This document shows positions 59,318 through 64,000 of a DNA stretch of 64,000 nucleotides, one piece after another (position 1 is the first letter of the stretch; each line of letters opens with the position of its first letter). This DNA comes from Dolomedes plantarius. Lineage: Eukaryota > Arthropoda > Arachnida > Araneae > Dolomedidae. A program made the position numbers and the translations under genes. The DNA is taken from contig OU015492.1 of NCBI GenBank assembly GCA_907164885.2, positions 189,695,838-189,759,837 of the forward strand, read 5' to 3'. A model generated the notes under the pieces. It was given only the letters and a program-made list of their open reading frames with translations, made no database searches and was not told where the DNA came from.

Positions 59318-62300
59318 TTATATATATAATGTATATATATATATATATATATATACAGTAATGAAACAGAATTTTTCATACACTTAACAGGACAGGATTT
59401 TTAATATTTATAAAAAAGACAAAGATTTAATTTAGTATGGTAGTATTTAGAAGGATAGAAATTTTTTTTGCCTCTAAACTCTGATATTTAACGCTGTTTT
59501 CGATGTTTACATGAGAATTTTTTTCAGTTTTTTTGCAAGTACATAGATCCCAGTTGTCTTGGATTGGATAAAGAAGGGGATCTAATTTTGTATGCAGCAT
59601 TTGGTAAACTTGAGGGAAGAGGTGAATATGGCTTTATTACAATTACTTCGATTTGTACCAATCGAACATACTGATTTATTATTTATTACCACTTCTTATT
59701 AGTACTTTCTGTCATAATTCGATAATACTGGTACTTGTTTATCAATTTCTAGAATAGAATGTAAATGATTTTTGAATACATTTAGTTATTTTTCCGCATT
59801 TCATCAAATTATACACTGAAGAGCAAAAAAAACTGGTACAGGCGTGCGTATGCTAATTACAGAACTTTGCAAACAATCAACGTAACGCGATGTTGTCGGC
59901 AGTGTCAATATAACAGAACAGGTGTCTGGCGAAGCTCTTAGAGCAATTCCTGCAGCTACAATGGCAGGTTATAACGATTTATATGACTTTGAACGTGGCG
60001 TTATAGTCAGAGCACGAGAGATGTGACATAGCATCTCCAAGATAGAGATGCAATTTGGACGACGATTTTGCGAGTGTACCTTGACTATCAAGTATACGGT
60101 AAAAGATCAAATCTCCAACAGCTGTTGGGGCCGGAAAAAGACCGTGAATGAATGGGACAGTCGGCGACTGACAAGAATCCTTAAATGAGATAGACCCAGT
60201 GCAATATTTCCTCAAATTCCTGCGGATTTCAATGCTGGGGCTTCAAAAAGTGTCGGCATGAGAAATGTTGAACGGGCCGTCATTGATATGGGATTTCGGA
60301 ACCGCAGGCGCACTCGTGTACCGTTGTTGACTTCATGGTACAAAGTTTTACACCTCGACTGGAACAGCCAACTTCTCCATTGAAATGTTGATGACTTGAA
60401 ACACGTTGCTTTGTCTGACGAATCTCGTTTCCAAATGTATCGTCGGATGGACATTTACGGGTATGGAGACAACCTCATGAATCCATGGACCGTACATGTC
60501 AAGCTGGTGGAGCCTCTGTGATGATATGGAGCGTGTGCAGTTTTCGTAATATGGGACCCTTGATTCGTCTAGAAACGACTCTAACAGGTAACGAGTAAGT
60601 AAGAATCCTGTCCAATCATCTGCACCCTTTCATGTCATTTGAAGAACTTGAGCAATTCCAGCAGGACAATGAGACATCCTACAAGTCAAGTGTTACTATC
60701 GAGTGACTTCAGGATCACACTTCTGACTTTAGACACTTTCATTGGCCACCTAAATCCCAAGACACGAACATTATTGAGCATATCTGGGATGGCTAGCAAC
60801 GTGCTGTTCACAATAATATCTCTACCCCCCTCGCAATGGATTTGTGGGCTGCCCTGCAGGATTCTTGGTGTGAGTTGCCTCCAGCATAACTTCAAACATT
60901 AGTTGAGTCCATGCAACGCCCCAAACCGACGGGATTTTTCCAGTGGGTCTCTTGCTAGGTTGGGCCCGTCGTGTGCTATTTAGGAGACCATGCAACCTTG
61001 TACTGCAACAGGTCTGCGTGTTCATGGGGACCTTATACGATATTTGGCAGATGTACCAGTTTTCTGGCTCTTCAGAGTATATATATATATATATATATAT
61101 ATATCGAATACTGAACGCTAGATTGAATATTGACAAGGGATGAGTACTATGCGTCGCGGGGTTCTAGCTAAATCACCTCACTGATGCTTTTAGCCGCTAT
61201 TTCGGTAAATTTGCTTGTTATATTAATAAAGTAATTAAAAAGCTCAATGAATTTCTAACTGCAAACACTGATATAACACGGAAACTTCTGTTTTTGTCCC
61301 TTATTTGTGAGCATCCTTTATTTACGCACGTCATCTTTAAACACGTTACCGCTATTGTACTTCAATGATCTTTCAGTTGGCACTTACACATTCTATAATC
61401 ACGGCCAAAATGGGCTGCTTTGGCTATAGAAGAGCACTAACGACGGGGGGGGGGAAGGGGGTGACCCCGCTTGGCGGAAAGTACAGTTTGTGAATAGATT
61501 GGTGCGAGGGTAGACATTCACTGGCTTTAGAGGTGAAAGGAAGTGACGGGAAGAGCTCGCCTCGTGGAAGGTGGCCTGCACGTGTTTGTTTATCTGTCTA
61601 TATGAATTTGTGTTATACAAACAATGTATTGAACCGTGTGATGTGTCCCTTTATAAATACATGTATAATAAATAAGTTTGGGAGCAAAAATCTTGTCTTG
61701 ATTCGCCAACCATGTACTCCATTTCTACAACGAACAGCAACTGATCCACGGGCGGTTAAGTCTCGTACTTCAACAGTATGCACCATTGTATGTACCAGCT
61801 TTGTAAAAATGGTATATATCTCCAACAAAGCGGGGAATATCACAAAAGACTTTAATGCCCATGTCGATGCAACAAAGTTATACATGGTTTGTATAAAAAG
61901 TATAGGGAACAATTTTTTCCTGACGTGACTATACGTCGGAGCGCACTCGTACCGTGCATGCACGGTGGTGTGGGGTGTGTCCTTCAATACGCACCAAGCG
62001 CCAGTCGCCTGCGAGTGTTCATTCAGGCTAGATCGTGTTTTTAGTGGACCCCTGTCGAGTAACTCGGTACAAGCGCAAAATGCAGCGAACGATTGGACAG
62101 CGGTAGGCCATCAAATTTTGTGTTGGATTGGGGAAATCGGGTGCGGTGACGTTGGGTATGATTCTCCAGGTGTTCAAGGATGAAAGCATGTCACAAAATG
62201 CAGTTTTTAAGTGGAAAAAGCTCTTCAAAGATGGTCGAGAGAGTGTAGTGGATGAGCCCTGCACTGGACGGCCATCTACCTCAAGAACCAACGACAACGT

Positions 62301-63240
62301 GCAACGAGTGCGTGAAGTGTTGAATTCAGACTGTCGGTTAAGTGTACGCATGATCACAGATAAAATTGGCATTGATAAGATGACAGTGCACAGCATTATC
62401 ACTGAAAATTTCGCGATGCGAAAGATCTGCACTAAACTCGTCCCAGTGCACCCAGCCACACCTGCTCCAAGGTCACCGAGTACCTGACAATAAATAAAAT
62501 CGCGACGATTCCCCAACCCCCTTACAATCCCAACTTGGCACCAACAGACTATTTCCTATTCCCAAAAGTGAAATCCTCCCTCAAAGGACACCACCATAGG
62601 ACCCTATTTGCCGTCAAAGAATGCACGCGTACTCTTAAGGACGTTCCGAAATTCGCCTACCAAGGAGCCTTCGAGTCGTGGAAAAGCCGCTGACAAAAGT
62701 GTGTCGACGTTCAAGGGATGTATTTCGAAGACTTTTGAGGTATTGCAGCAATATTTCAAATAAATTTATTTTTCCGAAACATTTCCCGATACTTTTTATA
62801 CAAACCCTGTATTCTTTCATGTTGATTTTTTACATAGTAATGAAGTATATTGTGCAGTCAGATTATGAATATTAATGGTTATTTTGCATATTACTAATTT
62901 TTAAATTTTTTTTTTGTTTTTTTGTACAATAAAGATCAAAATTTTTCTTCCTCACACCATTTATGTGAAATTTCATTTCGACTTTGGTTCAAGGTTATTT
63001 ATTTTTTAGTACTGTAAAAATGAAAAGAAGAAAAATGAATTTTAATACATCTTTAATATGTGATTGGGAATTTTAATGTACTTCTATAAATAACTATGAC
63101 CAGACATGCAATTATTTATTTATTTTTTAATTTTTATATTTTTAGATATTGCGAAATGTTCAATTCTTAATGAATACTTGAAACATTGGATATGGTCTTC
63201 TGAAAAGAACAGAGCTTCAATGCTGCCACTCATCAATAAA
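40299..63240 (+). CDS. SEC14-like protein gene 2, N-terminal part (6 exons, continues beyond window)
   Basis: Exons 40299-40349, 44024-44099, 49044-49087, 51459-51521, 59528-59621 and 63146-63240, all with AG/GT borders and matching phases, give about 141 residues. The start ATG at 40299 opens MIDLKRLNPEEKRAMDE, followed by the CRAL-TRIO N-terminal helical region (Y-Y-R-F-L-K-A-R-D-F-D-V-D-K-A-E-K-M-L-R-K, exons 2-3), HLDWRK (exon 4), then the entry to the lipid-binding domain, with LDKEG and a GKLEG turn (exon 5) and ILNEYLKH (exon 6). Family role: binding and transfer of lipids or other hydrophobic ligands. The order and motif spacing match animal SEC14-like proteins, but several usually conserved positions differ (LYYRFLKA where relatives have LLRWLRA), suggesting a diverged paralogue. 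Introns of 2-8 kb are packed with transposons. The remaining CRAL-TRIO and GOLD exons must lie right of the window. No expression evidence is available. Confidence 0.85.
40614..40703. repeat. Exact 90-bp direct repeat inside the MITE, left copy
   Basis: Identical to 41054-41143. In a foldback element the arms should be inverted, so a same-orientation exact copy is unexpected. Confidence 0.95.
41054..41143. repeat. Exact 90-bp direct repeat inside the MITE, right copy
   Basis: Same sequence as 40614-40703, 440 bp apart, no mismatch by eye. Confidence 0.95.
41533..42258. repeat. ~165-bp direct repeats flanking a ~400-bp spacer
   Basis: 41533-41694 (CCATTTGATTTCGCATAC onward) recurs at 42099-42258 in the same orientation with about 85-90 percent identity, ending at CATATA. 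The spacer 41695-42098 begins CAGGGCTCCCACC and contains TTTTATCTCAAAAACGGTAC; it may be an inserted element. An LTR-like or duplication origin is possible; no coding capacity was seen. Confidence 0.75.
42259..42701. other. Gene 2 intron 1, nothing recognised
   Basis: AT-rich with no recognisable feature. Confidence 0.5.
42702..42868. repeat. Two-copy tandem repeat, ~85-bp units
   Basis: Unit 1 (42702-42791) and unit 2 (42792-42868) share TTCATGAAAATAAAAAAA and GAAACGCGAT-CAGCGCTGCCT with few differences. Confidence 0.85.
42869..43643. other. Gene 2 intron 1, nothing recognised
   Basis: AT-rich, without identifiable repeat or exon. Confidence 0.5.
43646..43916. mobile_element. TA-flanked MITE, TGGTGCCCGG ends
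   Basis: A 271-bp element with ends TGGTGCCCGGTA and the inverse TACCGGGCACCA, and TA on both sides (43644-43645, 43917-43918). Non-coding. The TA target fits a Tc1/mariner-group MITE. It ends 107 bp before gene 2 exon 2. Confidence 0.85.
44024..44099 (+). CDS. SEC14-like gene 2 exon 2
   Basis: Acceptor TTTCCGCAG and donor GTAAGA. Encodes LQSRVEAVIQPDMLEDISLY then Y-R-F-L-K and the first base of an Ala codon completed by exon 3. Corresponds to the first helices of the CRAL-TRIO N-terminal region. Confidence 0.82.
44373..45027. mobile_element. TTAA-flanked long inverted-repeat MITE, copy 2
   Basis: A 655-bp relative of 40536-41323: left end GGGGGCAAGAAACCTTC, right end inverse GAAGGTCCCTTGTTCCC, TTAA at 44369-44372 and 45028-45031. 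The inner arms share ACAAAATGAGAATA, AAAATACTTATTTGTGAATT and related blocks with copy 1. It sits in intron 2, 273 bp after exon 2. Confidence 0.85.
45032..49043. other. Gene 2 intron 2, long AT-rich stretch
   Basis: Four kilobases with no exon or classified repeat. Small items: a G run of about 17 at 46172-46189 and a 23-bp near-tandem CCATGGTGRCGCAACAT phrase at 48780-48825. Short open frames on both strands show no clear motif. Confidence 0.45.
49044..49087 (+). CDS. SEC14-like gene 2 exon 3
   Basis: A 44-bp exon with acceptor GATTACAG and donor GTAAGA, encoding (A)RDFDVDKAEKMLRK, the most conserved helix of the CRAL-TRIO N-terminal region. Short but unmistakable. Confidence 0.9.
49088..50006. 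other. Gene 2 intron 3, nothing recognised
   Basis: No exon or repeat recognised. A 61-codon + strand open frame at 49221-49406 has no motif. Confidence 0.5.
50012..50184. mobile_element. GC-rich 173-bp MITE
   Basis: Ends GCGCCCTTTACACGTACGCT and the inverse AGCGTACGTGTAATGGGCGC, with about 24 bp of near-perfect terminal inversion. Direct repeats TATTA flank it (50007-50011 and 50185-50189). Internal CCCGCG blocks also pair. Its base composition is far from the AT-rich surroundings. The superfamily is uncertain. Confidence 0.8.
50190..50632. other. Gene 2 intron 3, nothing recognised
   Basis: No identifiable feature. Confidence 0.45.
50633..50830 (+). repeat. tRNA-derived SINE, copy 2
   Basis: Head with box A-like TGTGGTTAGAGTTCTGG and box B GTTCGAATCGC (50674-50684), followed by the family body (GGCTCACCTATGTGGTGCTCC, CATAATAAAG, CGACAAAGTGCCTCCG). 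Box B is well kept. The same body is at 63405-63615 and, inverted, at 9472-9684. Confidence 0.8.
50831..51458. other. Gene 2 intron 3, nothing recognised
   Basis: AT-rich sequence up to the exon 4 acceptor. Confidence 0.5.
51459..51521 (+). CDS. SEC14-like gene 2 exon 4
   Basis: 63 bp, phase 0 at both ends, acceptor TTTTTCAG and donor GTACAT. Encodes HLDWRKANQVNSILVDLKLK plus E; the family has a W-R-K motif here followed by a hydrophobic helix. Confidence 0.82.
51782..52211. mobile_element. TA-flanked foldback element, CAGGGTGTCCC ends, copy 2
   Basis: Relative of 16267-16900: left end CAGGGTGTCCCAAAACGACC, right end inverse GGGACACCC, with TA at 51780-51781 and a TA run at the right. The arms share CTCTGCACAG, GGGAGTACATAAAA and AACAAAGTATGACGTCACTG. 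The transposase remnant of copy 1 is absent, so this is a shorter derivative (430 bp). Confidence 0.85.
52212..52268. repeat. (TA)n microsatellite
   Basis: TA run between the foldback element and the left end of the unnamed transposon. Confidence 0.95.
52275..54560 (-). mobile_element. Unnamed DNA-transposon-like element, copy E1
   Basis: The left end TAGAGTGGAACGAAAGAG followed by ACTTTTTTTCGAAACTC matches the inverted right end of E2 at 58436-58470 (TAGGGTGGAGCGATAAAA then ACTTTTTTTCGAAATTC). The body encodes the same protein family as E2 on the minus strand. The right terminus could not be found. I do not know a superfamily name for this transposase type. Confidence 0.6.
52535..54550 (-). 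pseudogene. Unnamed transposase-like protein of E1, multiply broken
   Basis: About 650 residues spread over several minus-strand frames. In order: a Cys motif C-K-C-S-D-Y-A-T-C-K-C at about 54350-54380, then DFLHDQRYDREMFIGG; a block CDRTRISDSSTAIIASSVLK with KVRRERKK (53860-54060); FDGRKDKTLVQKK and SDPGS (53661-53855); GCDGTDINIG; CLLHLNELPLRYIFQKLDG (about 53480-53540); HVRELCVR; and C-terminal PCHSQVVERFVRLVTEASAS with DGLIRSRI (52535-52858). The Asp in FDG and the Asp in GCDGT are candidate metal ligands by analogy with DDE enzymes (inference). At least four stops or shifts break it. I cannot name the family with certainty. Confidence 0.65.
54561..55186. other. Unassigned, probable transposon fragment
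   Basis: The right edge at about 55184, read on the minus strand, is CCGGGTGGCCATAGTTAAAC, which looks like a terminal inverted repeat of a Tc1/mariner-group element, but no partner end or transposase was found. The 125-codon + strand open frame at 54836-55213 overlaps it and has no motif. Confidence 0.4.
55187..55372 (-). mobile_element. Tc1-like 3' end fragment
   Basis: Minus-strand translation NLAQLATALESAWLNIPVNT, then TFRNLIDSVPARLAAVRSAKGG and a stop, is a Tc1-type transposase C-terminus. It is followed by a terminal CAGTCCAGTCACATTAATGT on the + strand side. Fragment only. Confidence 0.75.
55590..55786 (+). pseudogene. Tc1-like catalytic fragment (plus)
   Basis: + strand frame KWLFEEHQDEFTVLPWPANC, then PDLNPIKNLWDHLDRVVRTM. 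This is the block between the second and third catalytic residues of Tc1 transposases; the third Glu (PIENLW) is Lys here. In an intact gene it would directly precede the ATALESAW segment seen inverted at 55230-55370, so the two pieces may be one rearranged copy. Confidence 0.75.
55790..55980. mobile_element. PIF/Harbinger-type MITE
   Basis: A 191-bp palindromic element: left arm GGGCCTGTTCACATAGGAGT through GAGACGAAAATAAACCAATC, right arm its inverse ending AATAGGCCC. TAA flanks both sides (55787-55789 and 55981-55983). The 3-bp TAA/TTA target and GGGCC ends are usual for Harbinger/Tourist MITEs. Arms of about 75 bp are nearly exact, so it is probably young. Confidence 0.85.
55984..56325 (+). 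pseudogene. Tc1-like transposase remnant, host of copy E2
   Basis: + strand residues GMDECYFRDDKAPCHFTA and VKQWYQDTDVIRLP (about 56060-56165), a gap, then LVEIMPRRVASVIAARG up to 56320. These are the second-Asp block and the C-terminus of a Tc1 transposase. The coding part breaks at the E2 insertion; sequence at 58471-58500 may continue it. Confidence 0.7.
56326..58470 (-). mobile_element. Unnamed DNA-transposon-like element, copy E2, with TIRs
   Basis: A 2145-bp element with ends TAGGGTGGAGTGAAAAAG (left) and, inverted, TAGGGTGGAGCGATAAAA (right). The flanking 8-mers GTGCCCAT and GTGACCCT agree at 6 of 8 positions, suggesting an 8-bp target duplication. It sits inside a Tc1 remnant. TAGGG ends plus 8 bp recall hAT elements, but the protein shows no hAT motif that I can see. 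Confidence 0.75.
56646..58165 (-). pseudogene. Unnamed transposase-like protein of E2, broken
   Basis: Homologue of the E1 gene. In order on the minus strand: a SDR-AAIIAYSVLRDIGIV block with KLKRERRK (58120-57970); YAIYFDGRKDKTIVQEKN and SEPGS-IGHVS (57942-57742); VAVGCDGTNVNVGNKTGAV; CLLHINELPIRHLFQKIDGK with TSGPQFSGMIG (57700-57530); SRWLPTANKILRLYVST (about 57350-57290); EGSHIRELGLRRILKVR (57075-57000); LNFEADEHFEMINW; and the C-terminal TEASLVICGAEAMDGYIRS to a stop at 56646. The N-terminal Cys motif found in E1 is missing. Several frameshifts. Function as a transposase is inferred from the TIRs and dispersed copies, not from a known domain. Confidence 0.7.
58559..58637. repeat. (TA)n microsatellite
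   Basis: Near-continuous TA run. Confidence 0.95.
59246..59355. repeat. (TA)n microsatellite
   Basis: TA run with a few interruptions, 170 bp before exon 5. Confidence 0.95.
59528..59621 (+). CDS. SEC14-like gene 2 exon 5
   Basis: Acceptor TTTTTTTCAG and donor GTGAAT; 31 codons plus one base. Encodes FFCKYIDPSCLGLDKEGDLI and LYAAFGKLEGR. It matches the entry of the CRAL-TRIO lipid-binding domain, where relatives have a G-x-D-K-E-G turn and a G-x-x-D-x-x-G loop. Confidence 0.82.
59814..61077 (+). mobile_element. Tc1-like transposon, complete ends
   Basis: Left end CACTGAAGAGCAAAAAAAAC followed by TGGTACA; the right end is the inverse of CTCTGAAGAGCCAGAAAAC with TGGTACA. TA flanks both (59812-59813 and 61078-61079). 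Length about 1.26 kb, with a decayed transposase on the + strand. Confidence 0.85.
59961..60920 (+). pseudogene. Tc1-like transposase, many stops
   Basis: Starts MAGYNDLYDFERGVIVRARE at 59961; then GRKKTVNEWDSRRLTRILK, FPQIPADFNAGASKSV, MGFRNRRRTRVPLL, ALSDESRFQMYR with the first catalytic Asp, LNHLHPFMSF-like, QFQQDNET with the second Asp, then FHWPPKSQDTNIIEHIWDG with the Glu, and DLWAALQDSWCELPP to LVESMQR. Each catalytic residue is still visible, but there are several in-frame stops and frame changes. The minus-strand open frames here are shadows. Confidence 0.82.
61078..61882. other. Gene 2 intron 5, nothing recognised
   Basis: Begins with a TA run (61078-61104). A G-rich patch lies at 61444-61461. 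No exon or repeat identified. Confidence 0.5.
61883..62809 (+). mobile_element. mariner element with internal deletion
   Basis: Ends CATGGTTTGTATAAAAAGTA (left) and the inverse of CAGGGTTTGTATAAAAAGTA (right), TA flanks at 61881-61882 and 62810-62811. Length 927 bp, shorter than the usual ~1.3 kb of mariner. Confidence 0.9.
62080..62730 (+). pseudogene. mariner transposase lacking the catalytic middle
   Basis: The N-terminal part (about 62080-62450) has the mariner DNA-binding region: LGKSGAVTLGMILQVFKDES, VFKWKKLFKDGRESV, GRPSTSRT, MITDKIGIDKMTVHSII. It then jumps to the C-terminal part, PPYNPNLAPTDYFLFPKVKS (from about 62517), with the third Asp in APTDYFLF, followed by LKGHHHRT and FESWKSR. 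The segment carrying the first two catalytic Asp residues is gone, so this copy cannot encode an active enzyme. Confidence 0.85.
62812..63145. other. Gene 2 intron 5, nothing recognised
   Basis: AT-rich sequence up to the exon 6 acceptor. Confidence 0.5.
63146..63240 (+). CDS. SEC14-like gene 2 exon 6
   Basis: Acceptor TATTTTTAG and donor GTAATG. Completes a split Asp codon and reads IAKCSILNEYLKHWIWSSEK then NRASMLPLINK, fitting a helix of the CRAL-TRIO domain (relatives: K-x-x-I-L-x-x-E). The gene continues past the window. Confidence 0.75.
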
Positions 63241-63404
63241 GTAATGGAGTCAGTTTTAATCATTAGTGCAAAGTTTCGTACCTAAATGAAAAGTTTTCAA
63301 ACATTTCTGCAAATATTTTAAGTTCTTGGTGAAACCGTCATAAGCTTTAAGATATTTTTAAAATATTGATCTCTAGAGATATCTTCTTGTAATTTTTATA
63401 TATT

Positions 63405-63615
63405 CACGTAAGCCGCCCACAGTGTAAAGTGGTTAGTAATCTCGTGTTCGAATCCCGTATAAGACATAGACGATCGTGTGCTCTCCTATCAAAGTGAACG
63501 ATATTGGTTCACCTATATGGAGCTCCCATTATAAAGATGACAACAAAACCGATATGTATGTAGAGTTTTCGGACAAAGTCCTCCCGACCTGGAAAAAACA
63601 AACTTCCTAATGCTT
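63405..63615 (+). repeat. tRNA-derived SINE, copy 3
   Basis: Head with AAAGTGGTTAGTAATCTCGT and box B GTTCGAATCC (63446-63455), then the family body (GGTTCACCTATATGGAGCTC, CATTATAAAG, GGACAAAGTCCTCCCG). Same orientation and order as 50633-50830. Lies in the intron after exon 6. Confidence 0.82.
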
Positions 63616-64000
63616 AGGGAAACTGACAATTCTTACACTCCGTCTGCACAAACGAAAGTGTCACGGGCATTAATAATTCCTTAGTTCTCTGAAAATTACG
63701 CATATGTGTAATTACAGTCAACTTCGCAATCGTTCACCTCGAATAAGCATTTGTATAGCATTCTTCATTGGTTTTTTAGATGTCTAAGTTTAGCACATAA
63801 ACTAATGAATATTTGTTAACTCTGATAGTGTTTAAATGAAGAGAGTACAGTTTTTCATGGATGGGTTCCTCCTTCATATATTACCATAGATTCGTCATCA
63901 CATTTAAATAGTTTCTTCTGCGAAAAAACCATTTTGACAAGTAAGCTGTCTTTAAACAATGCAGAAAGTGTCGCTCAGTTCCATCAAAGAAGTTCGATTA
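63616..64000. other. Gene 2 intron 6, nothing recognised
   Basis: AT-rich to the end of the window. Confidence 0.5.

Larger units (their letters stand above)
58471..59527. other. Gene 2 intron 4, microsatellite-rich
   Basis: TA microsatellites at about 58559-58637 and 59246-59355 bracket a 600-bp stretch with no recognisable content. Confidence 0.5.

Noticed and set aside
59979..60454. Minus-strand open frames at 59979-60215 and 60212-60454
   Set aside because: They are antisense shadows of the Tc1 transposase on the + strand, whose residues align over the same bases.

Overview
The window looks like eukaryotic, AT-rich, repeat-laden animal DNA, most probably from an arthropod and perhaps a spider or other chelicerate. 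This rests on the exon structure, the divergent SEC14-like/GOLD genes with introns of several kilobases, and a dense mix of Tc1/mariner, piggyBac, Ty3/gypsy and tRNA-derived SINE copies. No bacterial features, operons or CRISPR arrays were seen. The species assignment is inference.

Two host genes are supported, both on the + strand and both of the SEC14-like (CRAL-TRIO plus GOLD) lipid-transfer family. Gene 1 contributes its last three exons (11320-11426, 14108-14408, 16945-17093), covering the end of the lipid-binding part and the whole GOLD domain. Gene 2 starts at 40299 and runs off the right edge, with six exons visible (40299-40349, 44024-44099, 49044-49087, 51459-51521, 59528-59621, 63146-63240) encoding the CRAL-TRIO N-terminal region and the start of the lipid-binding domain. 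All internal exons have AG/GT borders and compatible phases. The genes are head-to-tail neighbours about 23 kb apart, as expected for a tandem paralogue array.

Most of the rest is mobile DNA. Positions 1-11300 hold a decayed Tc1 element, SINE-like copies, a tandem duplication and long stretches with nothing recognisable; this may be an upstream intron of gene 1. The 17.1-40.3 kb interval is a transposon pile: a DD41D-type Tc1/mariner copy with one stop codon, a long-TIR mariner-like element, a Ty3/gypsy element with both LTRs (21255-27525), a second gypsy remnant, a Tc1 copy split by a truncated LINE, and a third gypsy fragment whose protease frame is split by a piggyBac element with TTAA target duplication. 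Gene 2 introns carry MITEs (TTAA, TA and TAA types), SINEs, Tc1/mariner remnants, and two diverged copies of a DNA-transposon-like gene family that I cannot assign to a named superfamily (52275-54560 and 56326-58470).

That unnamed family is the best candidate for something poorly described. Both copies encode the same ordered motif blocks (FDGRKDKT, GCDGT-N-G, CLLH-NELP and a C-terminal TEAS block). The better-delimited copy has inverted termini starting TAGGGTGGAG, lies inside a Tc1 remnant and has an imperfect 8-bp flanking repeat.
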